Positions 1 to 9,897 of a stretch of 43,691 bases of DNA are shown one piece after another; position 1 is the first letter of the stretch; each line of letters begins with the position of its first letter. The DNA is from UBA1275 sp002323515 (GTDB lineage Bacteria; Bacteroidota; Rhodothermia; Balneolales; Balneolaceae): NCBI GenBank assembly GCA_964007875.1, contig CAXGAH010000020.1:1-43691 (forward strand), given 5' to 3'. A program made the position numbers and the translations under genes. The notes under the pieces were generated by a model that saw only the letters and a list, made by a program, of their open reading frames with translations, made no database searches and was not told where the DNA came from.

Positions 1-122
1 GGATAGTTCAACACCTCTTCACCTTGGCCATTTAATAAGTAGACTAATCCAGTATTTTGAGCAATTATGGTTTTTGGAATAACCATAATCAAAAATAAAA
101 GACTTTTTATGTATAATGGCAT
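1..122 (-). CDS. N-terminus of an exported protein, cut by the left edge
   Basis: An open frame begins at an ATG at 122-120 and stays open to the left edge, giving about 40 residues. The translation starts MPLYIKSLLFLIMVIPKTII and continues AQNTGLVYLL, which is a typical signal peptide (K near the start, hydrophobic core, AQ cleavage site) followed by the first mature residues. It starts 33 bases after the stop of the giant secreted protein on the same strand, so the two are probably co-transcribed. The function cannot be read from this fragment. By context it is another periplasmic or surface protein. The signal peptide is clear; the family is unknown. Confidence 0.6.
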   Translation of the reverse strand, partial: MPLYIKSLLFLIMVIPKTIIAQNTGLVYLLNGQGEEVLNY

Positions 123-155
123 ATCAAATACCGATGGAGATACAAAAGTTAGTTC

Positions 156-3100
156 TTATTTGATCAATAACATTCTATTTATTTGTGAGAACTCTCCAGC
201 AGTTAATCTATACAAATAAACACCCGTTGTTAAATCAAAAGCTTCGAACGTCACACTATAATTTCCAGCCGGCATTTTTTCGTTCTTAAGTGTCTGAACC
301 CTTTGGCCTAATGTATTAAACACTTCTAATCTGACTAACGAAGCTTCCGGTAGTGAAAATTCAATTTTTGTACTTGGATTAAAAGGATTAGGATAATTTT
401 GCAGCAATTGAAATTCAGTAGGTAGTGATTCAAAATTCTCACTTGAAGTCGAAACACTCATATCTACGTTTCCACTTCTACGATAATTTCCTTGATAAGT
501 CGCCCATTGAGCCTGTTTTTTATCCCATTCTGGACCAAACTTTTCTTCAAGTGAACCATCGTATCGCCAACCGTCTCTAATACTAACTAGCTTTCCGCCT
601 TGAGTAGCAACAAATACGCTACCATTAACATAATTAATAGTATTCATAACTGATAAACTACTGGTTTCATCACCAGCTTGAATTTGATAATCCCATATCA
701 AATTCCCGGCGTCATCTACAGCATACACTCTACCCGAGGCATCACCAAAATAAATAACCCCATATTCATTTATTGAAGCTGTAGATGTTATCGATCCAAA
801 AGCTCGAAAAGTCCATTCAACTTGACCATTTGCACCATTAATTCCATAAAAAGTTGAATCTACTCCACCAACTAGAATCAAACCATTTTCAGTAATTACA
901 GGTGTTGTTTGAAAAGTAGTGGCTAAATCGATTTCCCATAAAATTTGATCTATACTTTCACTGGCTAAATTTGGATTCCACTTTCTAATTGTACCAGATG
1001 AAAAAGCAGCCACTAATTCACTATTATTGGTAACTGATAATGCACCCATTAAACCTTCACCAAAAACTGTTTTACCTAGTGGTGACATCTCTTTAAACGA
1101 TATTGAAGCATCCAAATCAAAATAAGTGATATCTCCCAATTTATTAGGTTGAGCTAGGAATCTTTCAGACAAAATAACACCAGGGTGTATTCCTGGAGCT
1201 CCTATATTAGAACGCCATTGCTGAAGTCCTTCTCTTACTCCAATTCCAAAAATTTGATTATCCTCAGACACTAAATAAAGGCGTTTTCTTTTTTCATCAA
1301 TAACAGGACTGGAAGAATGAAGTCCGCCTGTTGAAGTAGACCAGTAGGGTAGCGTTATTTTATGTTTCCACCAATTAAATAAACTATACTTATTCAGTTT
1401 TTGAGTCCCTGAAATCAAGTAAAATGTTGAATCAGTTGCTATAGCAACAGGTGCTTGTAGAGGAGCAATTAAACGAAATTCATTTGATTCCTCAGGTGTC
1501 ATTAAGCTTAAATTACCTCTGCCATCAGGTTGGAAACTAAAATTATTACCAAACAAAGATAAACCGCTAGTAGGCAGTAAATTAGCGCCTAGATCAATAA
1601 AACCAGCATCCATATAAACAGAAAAACTAGAACTATCACGGTCCCCATCATTATCTATTGCCACCAAAGTAATATGAGTGGAACCTTGCTTAATATCTAT
1701 GCTGGGCACTCTATCTATCGAGTAAAGTTCGTTGTCGACAATCCAAAGTGTTGAATCTATTTCACCATCATTATCAAATCCTTGGAAAGTAAAAGATAGG
1801 CCAAATTGATCGCTCTCTTGATCATGAATGTATATGTCATCATAAGCAGCTACAGATGGCGGAATATTAAATGGTGTTCCGATAACAATATCTGATAATT
1901 CCCCTTCATTTGATGATGTATCCACACCACTTATATAATAATAGTAGAGTATTCCATTTTTTACCGTCGAATCACTATAAAATGAATCCAGAGCATATGT
2001 ATTATCAATAATTTCAACAGTATCAGGATGTGAACCCCTGTAAATATTATAATAATCTAAATCAGGATCTAAAACTGTAGCCCAATCAATTTGGACTAAA
2101 GAATTGGCACTATATACCGATTCAATAATTGGTTTAGAAGGGCCCGTTAAGTCAATATTGTACCCAAATGTAGATTTTGAAAGTTCTCCTTCGAGGGCAG
2201 GGTCAAAAGAATATATCGGGTTTGATATTGCCGAATCCACAGCGCTAATACGATAGAATACTTGGACACTTAAGTCAGTTATAGTATCTATATACGTTCT
2301 TGTATCCACATTGATACTATCATATAAGGATACTGATGTAGAATCTAATCCTTTGTAAATCATATACCATTCTACATCTTGTTCAAGACTAGGATCCCAT
2401 TCTAAAATCAATTGATCATCTTGTATTCTTTGAATAATATTTGTTGGTGGGTTAGGTGGAGTATCGTCTCCTGTCTGTATCTCTATGAATCGCGCATCAC
2501 CTTCATTACCTGCCAAATCAACTGATGTTACCCAATAGGTATAAACTGTTTGATTTAATAAATCTTTATTATCAACCCAATTAAATATTAAATCACTTGA
2601 ATCATTTTTTGCCTGCTCAAATAATCCTTGGGGAACTATTAGCGAGTCGAATAGCTCAATAGAATTGGCATATAATGCATCTAATGGAAATTCACCCCCG
2701 GTCCACAACCATGTAGTGTCGATTGTATCTTCAAAAGCTTCTACCAGACCCTTGATCGATACAATTTTATAAATATTAAAATGAGATAATTCATCAAAAG
2801 CATCAACTTCCCATTCAAGCTCAAAAGCTCTAGCATTTAATCGTTTGGCCGTTAAATAATTAGCTGGAATAGGTGGAATAATATCAACAGGTGGTGATAA
2901 CTCTTCAATAAATATAGTCTCTCTTTCTGAAGTTTTTCCTAAGTATAAATCATGTAATTTCGCTTGTGCAGAATACTTGTATGTATTTCCTATATAAGTA
3001 TCAAAATCAATAAAACTTCCTTTAGTTAATGTATCTATTTGAATTAATTCATTTTCAGTAGACCATTTTGACAAATATATCGCATCTAAGTAAAAGTCCA

Positions 3101-5684
3101 GAGAATCAGGATATTTGATTTCAATCTCCACTGCAGATTTTAGATTATCAGAGAAAGTGGTATCAATCCTTGTCACACTAATTTCAGGAGAGGGGAAAAG
3201 TACTGGAGTGTCGTTAGGGTGTTCAATTGCGCCCAAATCTACTTTATCTGAGATTCTTTTTTGACCTAGAAAATCATCTGTTAGATTCTCAACAAGATTT
3301 CCACTCCCTATAGCTTTAGATTCTGCTTGTAATCTATAGTTAGATAAATCTTCATTATGTGTTTGTGATTCAAATAGAACCTGATCGATACTGTTGAAAT
3401 GAATTACCCTAGAATGTTCTGTATTTTGCACATCATCATTCAACTTTTCAATATTATCATGGTTAGACCGAATTTTATTTGTATCTAATCCAACATTAAC
3501 AAAGCTAACTCCTAGTCCAATAAATTTATCTTCACTATTTTTCAAGTCTAACTTGTCAACTAAAATACTGTTCACGAAGGCTAATGAAATTCCACCTTCT
3601 AAATCCGTGATAGCCTCTCTAGTGTTTAACACATTTACATGCACAAATCGAACTGTATCTTCTTGGGCTGTACTAGCATATAAGTGACTTCTATGGTAGG
3701 AAATTGTCCTATTGTTAGATAAAATTGAGTTGGATATGGAAAAAGAACTATGATTTGCATTTATGACATTATCAAAATGCGCAAAATGAGACTTATTTAT
3801 CTTAATTGAAGTTCCATAGTCTAGTCTAATTCCAATTCCAAGTTCATTGGGCTCTTCTGAACCTAAAAATTTGACATTTTGTATTGATAAACTTTGCTTA
3901 TTAGGCCATTTTGAATCGTTATATATCCTAGCATTTACATCTAATATCACATCAGAAGTCTCCGACTTTATAAATTTTACATCGCCTTGTCCATGAATAC
4001 TAAGAGGGTGGGTAAGTTCTATAAATTCACGATATATCCCTTCCTGTATAACTATGTGATCAAATGGTCTAGAGTTATAAATAGCCTCTTGTACTGTCTC
4101 AAAATCACCCTCACCATTTGTATCTACCGTCCAGGTTACAGGTGGAGTCTCGATTACAGCTATATCAGAAAATTCACTTCTATTGGCTGCATCAAAATTC
4201 TCAAAAAGATCACCTTCAGAGGAGTCAATTGCAGCAATTTTATATGAATACCTTATAAGACTTAGGCTATCTATATCAGTATCTATGAAACTTAATTGGT
4301 CAGCAGAAAATACTTCTAAAAGCTTAAAAAATGGCTCTGGGTCATTAGTTTGATTAAATTCTAAAGTTGCACTTATAACATATAAATCGTTGCTACTTCT
4401 AAAAGCTTGTGCATACCGCGATGATTGAATATATAAGCCATTAATTTCAGAATGAATGTAATATGTAACCCATGAATTATCTTCCGATTCAAAAGACATA
4501 TAATCATCATACAGATCATACAACTGTAGTTGATTTATTTCAGTTGGTGATATCCCATCTGGTAGTACAGATTTATTAATTAATACTTTATGCCTCTGTT
4601 TATCAGGCTCCCATGCAAATAAAACCATAAACTCAATTTCACCTAACTTGGTAGAAATTTTGGTATTTGGAGTATTAGGAATAATTGTTAATTCTTCAAA
4701 TATATCTACCCTATTTCTATATAATGCATAGCTTTCGACATCTAAACTTGGTGAAGCATTCCAGTTTAATGTTATTTTTTGATCTTCTAATACCGATGTC
4801 ACATTCGGTGGTTTTTCAGGTGAGACTATATCTCCTGTCCGTTGTCGGATATTTTCAGCATAGCTTTCAATTTCGTTTTGGTCTAATCCTGTAACCCAAA
4901 ATGTGTAATATTCTAAACTTTCTAGTCCAGATATATCAAATTTCACCGTTGAATTTTTAGGAATATCAATACTTCTCAATAATGTATCTAATCGTTCTAC
5001 TCCTTCAATTTGCCATGGTCTTTGTAACTGCTCCTGAGTTATATCATTTGGCAGAGGTCCTGCCAGTTGATAAATTTGATATCCAATAAACCCTATACTT
5101 GCGAAATTATTCCATTCTAAATTAATTGTCTCTGCATTGATTAGTTTACCCTTAAGTTGCAGAGGAACTGTTGGTCGAATAATATCAGGATCTTCTTCTA
5201 TTATAATAGAACCACCTAACACACTCGCCTTAGGCTTTCCTTCGTTTAATAATAGCTCTTCGATATTGAGTTTAGTAGTACCTATACTATTTGGCATGAA
5301 TTTGATATCCACAACTATATCATCACCTAAAGAAGATTCCGCAGAAGCAGCCGCAAAATATATATGTCCTGGTATTGAATCATTAACAAAGTAAGTGAAA
5401 TTTTGTGTCACTTCTTGACTAGGAATGAAAGAAATAAGACTCAGTTTTGTTGTGTCATAGCGAAAACCAAATTGAATGCTATTTATAGACTCAATAGAAG
5501 AACCCTGTAGCTTGATGCCAAATGAAAATTCGTCACCTAAAAAAATGGCCGTATCCGGAAGTGATATAATTACGCTATCAGACTGCTGAAACGCGACTCC
5601 TTGGTACGAATGAGCATAGTTTTGCACCAACATCAGTAATACAGATGTACATATTATCTTATACCATTTTGACCATTTTTTCAC
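156..5684 (-). CDS. Giant secreted multidomain protein with T9SS sorting domain
   Basis: The 1842-residue product starts at GTG (5684) with a signal peptide at residues 1-27. By eye the order is: a cohesin-like beta-sandwich (about 35-163); FN3 modules (about 165-285 and 290-515); a right-handed beta-helix of the pectate-lyase/DUF1565 type (about 517-820) opening WTVDTNGEGDFETVQEAI; more FN3 modules (about 930-1270); a PKD-like module (about 1277-1360); and a PQQ-type beta-propeller (about 1425-1700). The C-terminus (about 1757-1842) is a type A T9SS sorting domain with NYPNPFNPSTKIEF and a final basic LLIK. Proteins of this design are exported through the outer membrane and anchored or released at the surface; adhesion or polysaccharide binding is inference. 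No catalytic residues were identified. The gene looks more AT-rich than its neighbours and precedes another exported protein. Confidence 0.88.
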   Translation of the reverse strand: MKKWSKWYKIICTSVLLMLVQNYAHSYQGVAFQQSDSVIISLPDTAIFLGDEFSFGIKLQGSSIESINSIQFGFRYDTTKLSLISFIPSQEVTQNFTYFVNDSIPGHIYFAAASAESSLGDDIVVDIKFMPNSIGTTKLNIEELLLNEGKPKASVLGGSIIIEEDPDIIRPTVPLQLKGKLINAETINLEWNNFASIGFIGYQIYQLAGPLPNDITQEQLQRPWQIEGVERLDTLLRSIDIPKNSTVKFDISGLESLEYYTFWVTGLDQNEIESYAENIRQRTGDIVSPEKPPNVTSVLEDQKITLNWNASPSLDVESYALYRNRVDIFEELTIIPNTPNTKISTKLGEIEFMVLFAWEPDKQRHKVLINKSVLPDGISPTEINQLQLYDLYDDYMSFESEDNSWVTYYIHSEINGLYIQSSRYAQAFRSSNDLYVISATLEFNQTNDPEPFFKLLEVFSADQLSFIDTDIDSLSLIRYSYKIAAIDSSEGDLFENFDAANRSEFSDIAVIETPPVTWTVDTNGEGDFETVQEAIYNSRPFDHIVIQEGIYREFIELTHPLSIHGQGDVKFIKSETSDVILDVNARIYNDSKWPNKQSLSIQNVKFLGSEEPNELGIGIRLDYGTSIKINKSHFAHFDNVINANHSSFSISNSILSNNRTISYHRSHLYASTAQEDTVRFVHVNVLNTREAITDLEGGISLAFVNSILVDKLDLKNSEDKFIGLGVSFVNVGLDTNKIRSNHDNIEKLNDDVQNTEHSRVIHFNSIDQVLFESQTHNEDLSNYRLQAESKAIGSGNLVENLTDDFLGQKRISDKVDLGAIEHPNDTPVLFPSPEISVTRIDTTFSDNLKSAVEIEIKYPDSLDFYLDAIYLSKWSTENELIQIDTLTKGSFIDFDTYIGNTYKYSAQAKLHDLYLGKTSERETIFIEELSPPVDIIPPIPANYLTAKRLNARAFELEWEVDAFDELSHFNIYKIVSIKGLVEAFEDTIDTTWLWTGGEFPLDALYANSIELFDSLIVPQGLFEQAKNDSSDLIFNWVDNKDLLNQTVYTYWVTSVDLAGNEGDARFIEIQTGDDTPPNPPTNIIQRIQDDQLILEWDPSLEQDVEWYMIYKGLDSTSVSLYDSINVDTRTYIDTITDLSVQVFYRISAVDSAISNPIYSFDPALEGELSKSTFGYNIDLTGPSKPIIESVYSANSLVQIDWATVLDPDLDYYNIYRGSHPDTVEIIDNTYALDSFYSDSTVKNGILYYYYISGVDTSSNEGELSDIVIGTPFNIPPSVAAYDDIYIHDQESDQFGLSFTFQGFDNDGEIDSTLWIVDNELYSIDRVPSIDIKQGSTHITLVAIDNDGDRDSSSFSVYMDAGFIDLGANLLPTSGLSLFGNNFSFQPDGRGNLSLMTPEESNEFRLIAPLQAPVAIATDSTFYLISGTQKLNKYSLFNWWKHKITLPYWSTSTGGLHSSSPVIDEKRKRLYLVSEDNQIFGIGVREGLQQWRSNIGAPGIHPGVILSERFLAQPNKLGDITYFDLDASISFKEMSPLGKTVFGEGLMGALSVTNNSELVAAFSSGTIRKWNPNLASESIDQILWEIDLATTFQTTPVITENGLILVGGVDSTFYGINGANGQVEWTFRAFGSITSTASINEYGVIYFGDASGRVYAVDDAGNLIWDYQIQAGDETSSLSVMNTINYVNGSVFVATQGGKLVSIRDGWRYDGSLEEKFGPEWDKKQAQWATYQGNYRRSGNVDMSVSTSSENFESLPTEFQLLQNYPNPFNPSTKIEFSLPEASLVRLEVFNTLGQRVQTLKNEKMPAGNYSVTFEAFDLTTGVYLYRLTAGEFSQINRMLLIK

Positions 5685-5991
5685 GGAAAAACTACCTCTA
5701 CATAATTGTTCAGTTACCCTAAGAGTTATCGGTCTTAATAATTGCGTTATAACTAATAACTATTGTTTATTCTTTCAAGACTTAGAGTACTTACATGTAC
5801 GTATAATAATACTCTAAGTTTCTTAATTTTAGAAATCTTTATTTACTCTGTGATATATAATTTTTGATTAATGTAAAGCCTTAGTTATTTGAAATTACTA
5901 ACTCATAGAAATGAAAATCAATAAAGTCACTTTTATCATATTCCAAAAAAACCCAAGCAGCTATGGATTGACAAAAACTATAAAATCTCGA
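5685..5991. other. Intergenic region, AT-rich, with one long inverted repeat
   Basis: No coding sequence is recognisable between the giant secreted protein and the YeeE remnant. The only structure seen is a perfect 10-base inverted repeat at 5780-5789 and 5810-5819. The promoter of the giant protein is presumably here, but no consensus could be assigned. Confidence 0.5.
5780..5819. repeat. Perfect 10-base inverted repeat upstream of the giant protein
   Basis: ACTTAGAGTA at 5780-5789 is exactly complementary to TACTCTAAGT at 5810-5819, with a 20-base spacer that itself contains GTAC-rich sequence. It lies about 95-135 bases upstream of the GTG start at 5684. T-rich sequence follows only on the plus-strand side, where no gene ends. 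An operator or a relic terminator are both possible. Confidence 0.45.
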
Positions 5992-6558
5992 TCAATGAGA
6001 CAGTTTCTCCCGAATCATGCCGTAGGTCATAGTTCCAAGAAAAGCGAAGAATCCAATTATGGCTATTAGTGAAGGTAGCTGTAGATTGGATAAATCCGAT
6101 ATGTCATGACCTGATGTACAACCGCCGCCGTAACATGCACCAAAGCCCACCGAAAAGCCGCCTGAAACCATCACAACGAATCCACCTGGTGTGGTAAGAA
6201 AGCTAACATTAAAAATTTCAGTGGGAATTAACCCGCTAAAATCTGTGATTCCCCATTCCCTTAGCGCTAGTTTAGTTCGCTTTCAGATGGCTACTGAGTA
6301 CCCTTCAACCGTAGTCAAGGAAGCAAGATAACCCCCTAAAATAATGCTTAACACGAATAACAGGTTCTATTTTTGGGCTTTCCAGTCATAAGTGAAAAAA
6401 GAAAATTTACCTTTGGGTAATACCGTTGCGCACATATGACAGTAAGCAGGAGATATACCAAATTGTCGGTTATCCAATACTAGTAGTAGTGGTACCATTA
6501 GACCTATCAAAGGGCCAGCTATGTACCAAGGCATGGATTTTAGTAAAAACTCTGGCAT
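5992..6558 (-). pseudogene. YeeE/YedE-family sulfur-compound transporter, two in-frame stops
   Basis: One continuous frame of 189 codons reads as a YeeE/YedE (DUF395) membrane protein of normal length, interrupted by TAG at 6367-6369 and TGA at 6283-6285. The N-terminal part (MPEFLLKSMPWYIAGPLIGL) and the cysteine motif near the C-terminus (GACYGGGCTSGHDIS) are well kept, and the frame never shifts. Intact members import thiosulfate or related sulfur compounds through conserved cysteines. The first stop lies at K-stop-NLLF, where I recall relatives carrying Trp (TGG to TAG). The second stop lies in the middle of the protein. Neither fragment would be a functional transporter, so this is recent decay. 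The partner gene usually found beside such half-size proteins is not visible here. Confidence 0.85.
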
Positions 6559-6880
6559 GATGAAACTTCGTGTGTTAATTGGTTGAGTAGAGATTCCATA
6601 GAATACTCAATTAACTACTTATGATAAATTCCGCGGTACATTGTGCCCGAAAGAGCTACGTTTGTGAGCACGAATTCAACAATAATACGAAGCTTTTCAT
6701 ACATTATATTACTGTCACCTAATATGACAACTACCAATTCTCTAAAAAAGCATTTTTCTTTTTGGGCAGAGCCATTACATTCTAGAGATTACTTAACAGT
6801 TTAACCTACTTTTAATTTATGTTGGGACTTAGCATTACGCGCCCAACAAACACCTAACCCAATACGAATAGACCATAGCT
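6559..6880. other. Intergenic region between the YeeE remnant and the S10 peptidase
   Basis: This 322-base stretch separates divergently oriented genes. I see no further coding remnant, RNA gene or convincing terminator. It should hold the promoter of the S10 peptidase, but no match close enough to the Bacteroidota TAnnTTTG box was found near the start. Confidence 0.4.
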
Positions 6881-8485
6881 ATGTTTCACCCATCTTCAAT
6901 GAACCCAACAATATCTTTTTTTCTCTCAAGAACTAGCTCTTTTTTAGCCTCTCTGTTACTATTTACAGGGCTTTTTTATACTCCTGTGAATGCCCAACAG
7001 CAAACAAGTGAATCCGTATGGATAGGCGAAGACAGCTTTGAGGGGACCCATCAACCACAGATGACTCCAACTCGAATCCTTTCTGCCGAATCGGCATCGG
7101 TATCCGAGCATACCGTTACCATCAACGGCAAAAAAGTCCCCTACCGAGCTACTGCCGGGACCCAACCTGTTTGGGATGATCATGGCGTTGTTCAGGCGGC
7201 ACTTTTTTATACCTTTTATGAACGTACTGATGTAGAATCCACCGAGCGAAGACCCTTGGTCATCTCGTTCAATGGAGGACCTGGATCGGCTTCGGTGTGG
7301 ATGCACTTAGCATACACCGGTCCAAGCGTATTGAATATTGATGACGAAGGGTACCCAATCCAACCTTATGGATTTCAAGATAACCCATATTCAATCTTAG
7401 ATGTGGCAGATATTGTGTTTATAAATCCAGTGAATACAGGTTATTCCCGAATTCTCCATCCAGAAGCCGATAGAAAACAATTCTTTGGCGTAAATCAGGA
7501 TATTGACTATCTGGCTGAGTGGATTAATACCTTTGTAAGCCGCGTTGACCGATGGTCCTCCCCGAAATACCTCATTGGGGAAAGCTATGGAACTACCCGA
7601 GTATCCGGCTTAGCTAATGTACTTCAAAACCGTCATTGGATGTACATTAATGGTGTCATTTTAGTATCACCTACCAGTTTGGGAATCGATCGATCCGGCC
7701 CCGTAAATCAAGCCAATCGATTGCCTTATTATACAGCAGCAGCCTGGTATCACGAGCAGCTTCATGAAGAACTTCAATCGATGGATTTGCTCGATGCATT
7801 AGAAGCGTCTGAACAGTTTACTCAAAACAAACTCATCCCCATTCTCGCCAAAGGGGCTTGGATGAGCGAAGAAGAAAAAGAACATGCCATCGCACAATTT
7901 GCTCGGTATTCTGGGCTATCTGAAGAGGTTATCCGACAACACAACCTAGATGTCCCAACTTCATTCTTTTGGAAGGATCTACTACGTCATGAAGGGCATA
8001 CTGTTGGTCGATTAGACTCACGTTATAAAGGGCTAGATCGCTCTGATGCCGGTGCCAGACCCGACTTCAACTCCGAACTTACCTCTTGGCTACACTCGTT
8101 TACACCAGCCATCAACATGTACTTTAAGCAACATCTTAACTATGAAACCGATGTTAAATACAATATGTTTGGCCCTGTGAACCCATGGGATAGAAGCGGG
8201 GACCGATCCGGTGAGCAGTTACGCGGGGCAATGGCTCAAAATCCTTACATGCATGTACTAATTCAAAGTGGGTACTACGACGGCGCAACCACGTATTACG
8301 ACGCTAAATACACGATGTGGCATCTAGATCCATCTGGAAAAATGAAAGAACGACTCGATTTCAAAGGCTACCGAAGCGGCCACATGATGTACTTGCGCCG
8401 AGAGGATTTAAAAAATTCCAACGATGATATTCGTTCCTTTATCCAGAAAAGTCTCGCTCCTGCGGGAACCCCTGCTAAATATTAG
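6881..8485 (+). CDS. Secreted S10-family serine carboxypeptidase
   Basis: The product (534 aa) belongs to the alpha/beta-hydrolase serine carboxypeptidase family S10, which removes C-terminal residues from peptides. The oxyanion-side motif FNGGPGSAS is present. The inferred catalytic triad is Ser235 in GESYGT, Asp467 in SGYYDGAT and His501 in SGHMMY. A signal peptide ends near VNAQQQ, so it acts in the periplasm or outside. The start could also be the second ATG at 6899 (MNPTISFF), which gives a cleaner signal peptide. The next gene begins 10 bases after the stop and is likely co-transcribed. Length and motifs agree with bacterial S10 proteins; the substrate is unknown. Confidence 0.9.
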   Translation: MFHPSSMNPTISFFLSRTSSFLASLLLFTGLFYTPVNAQQQTSESVWIGEDSFEGTHQPQMTPTRILSAESASVSEHTVTINGKKVPYRATAGTQPVWDDHGVVQAALFYTFYERTDVESTERRPLVISFNGGPGSASVWMHLAYTGPSVLNIDDEGYPIQPYGFQDNPYSILDVADIVFINPVNTGYSRILHPEADRKQFFGVNQDIDYLAEWINTFVSRVDRWSSPKYLIGESYGTTRVSGLANVLQNRHWMYINGVILVSPTSLGIDRSGPVNQANRLPYYTAAAWYHEQLHEELQSMDLLDALEASEQFTQNKLIPILAKGAWMSEEEKEHAIAQFARYSGLSEEVIRQHNLDVPTSFFWKDLLRHEGHTVGRLDSRYKGLDRSDAGARPDFNSELTSWLHSFTPAINMYFKQHLNYETDVKYNMFGPVNPWDRSGDRSGEQLRGAMAQNPYMHVLIQSGYYDGATTYYDAKYTMWHLDPSGKMKERLDFKGYRSGHMMYLRREDLKNSNDDIRSFIQKSLAPAGTPAKY

Positions 8486-8495
8486 AGTATACATC

Positions 8496-9725
8496 ATGCG
8501 ATTCCTTACATCTTTTGTCCTTCTGTTTTTTCTTTTACGGGTTTCAGCAAACGCCCAAAACCCTACCTCTACCGAGCCCTACTTTCCGGGTAGTTGGGGG
8601 GAATGGGAAATGCTGAGCCCAGCAGCTGCTGGCTTTGATCCCGAAAAATTACAAGAAGCAATCGACTTTGCCATTTCCATGGAAAGTGAAAACCCACGAA
8701 ATATGGAAATCAACCATTATGGCACCTTTGGAAGAGAACCCTTTGGCGATGGCATAGGACCTTTTAAAAGCCGTGGTGAAATGACTGGAATCATCGTAAA
8801 AAATGGCTATATCGTAGCGGAGTGGGGAGAACCCTTTCGGGTCGATATGACCCACAGCGTAACCAAAAGTTTTCTGAGTTCAACCGTTGGCTTGGCTTGG
8901 GATGCAGGGCTTATTAAGGATGTTCAAGACGAGGTCGCCTCCTACATGGGACCTGTATTGGTCATCGAAGACATATACAATAGAGATAAAGGTGCCCAGG
9001 TTGGAGAAGTCCATTTTGTAGAACCCTTTCAAACAAAGCATAACGCAGCCATTACATGGGAGCATTTACTCCAACAAACCTCCGACTGGGAAGGGACCCT
9101 ATTCGGGAAGCCCGACTGGGCCGATCGTCCCTCCGGAGAGCGAAGCAAATGGATCACTCGTGAACGTCATACACCGGGAAGTGTTTGGGAATACAATGAT
9201 GTTCGAGTCAATCTATTGGCTTTGGCTGCCTTGAATGTATGGCGAAAACCACTTCCGCAAGTACTCAAAGAACATCTCATGGACAAAATTGGAGCCTCAC
9301 CCACTTGGCGATGGCATGGATATGAAAATTCTTGGGTACTAATTGACGGCGAGCAAATGCAGAGCGTTAGTGGAGGGGGGCATTGGGGTGGTGGTATGTT
9401 TATTAGTGCTAGGGATCAAGCTCGTTTCGGTTTGTTAACCTTGCGCGAGGGCAGTTGGAACGAAGAACAGATCCTGTCCAAAGAATGGATCTCAATGTCA
9501 AAAAGTCCAACTCAGGCCCGGCCGAATTACGGGTACATGAATTACTTTCTCAATCCTGAAAAAGAAGCGATGCCTTCGGCCCCTGAATCTGCTTTCTGGC
9601 ATCTTGGTGCGGGTAATAATATGGTGTATGTAGACCCTGAAAATGACTTAGTTATTGTAGCTCGTTGGATACAAGGCGCCGGTATGAACGGGTTAATAGA
9701 GCGGGTGATAGTTTCTATGGATTAA
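8496..9725 (+). CDS. Exported serine hydrolase, class C beta-lactamase fold
   Basis: The frame is open from 8424, but the ATG at 8496 starts a proper signal peptide (MRFLTSFVLLFFLL...ANAQ), so that start is preferred. It gives 409 residues and sits 10 bases after the S10 peptidase stop. Ser121-Val-Thr-Lys124 (HSVTKSF) is the SxxK nucleophile motif. Tyr233-Asn-Asp lies where the YxN motif is expected, and His369-Leu-Gly near the C-terminus replaces the usual KTG. This combination is typical of beta-lactamase-related hydrolases (esterases, D-aminopeptidases, DD-peptidase relatives) rather than true resistance enzymes. The substrate is not known. Pairing with a carboxypeptidase suggests peptide or cell-wall peptide processing, which is inference. 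Confidence 0.85.
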   Translation: MRFLTSFVLLFFLLRVSANAQNPTSTEPYFPGSWGEWEMLSPAAAGFDPEKLQEAIDFAISMESENPRNMEINHYGTFGREPFGDGIGPFKSRGEMTGIIVKNGYIVAEWGEPFRVDMTHSVTKSFLSSTVGLAWDAGLIKDVQDEVASYMGPVLVIEDIYNRDKGAQVGEVHFVEPFQTKHNAAITWEHLLQQTSDWEGTLFGKPDWADRPSGERSKWITRERHTPGSVWEYNDVRVNLLALAALNVWRKPLPQVLKEHLMDKIGASPTWRWHGYENSWVLIDGEQMQSVSGGGHWGGGMFISARDQARFGLLTLREGSWNEEQILSKEWISMSKSPTQARPNYGYMNYFLNPEKEAMPSAPESAFWHLGAGNNMVYVDPENDLVIVARWIQGAGMNGLIERVIVSMD

Positions 9726-9897
9726 TACTTTTTCATAAAGAGCCTTATCCAAGTTTAATACCGATTATCATACAAGAAATACGTAATACCTATACATTAT
9801 GATGATGTATCTATGTATGGCATCTTTATCATTTCGACTATTTTTTTACTTTGAGCATGCATGTACTTTTTTAATCAATTTTATTCCATTCACCTAT

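Noticed and set aside
6283..6285. TGA in the YeeE frame read as selenocysteine
   Set aside because: The same frame also contains a TAG, the residue is not at a conserved cysteine, and no SECIS-like hairpin was seen; nonsense decay is simpler.
8424..8495. Longer N-terminus for the beta-lactamase-fold hydrolase
   Set aside because: It overlaps the S10 peptidase by 62 bases and would bury the signal peptide; the ATG at 8496 is better.
9799..9897. Longer N-terminus for the HExxH lipoprotein
   Set aside because: The lipoprotein signal peptide starts at 9898; upstream codons would move it inside the protein.
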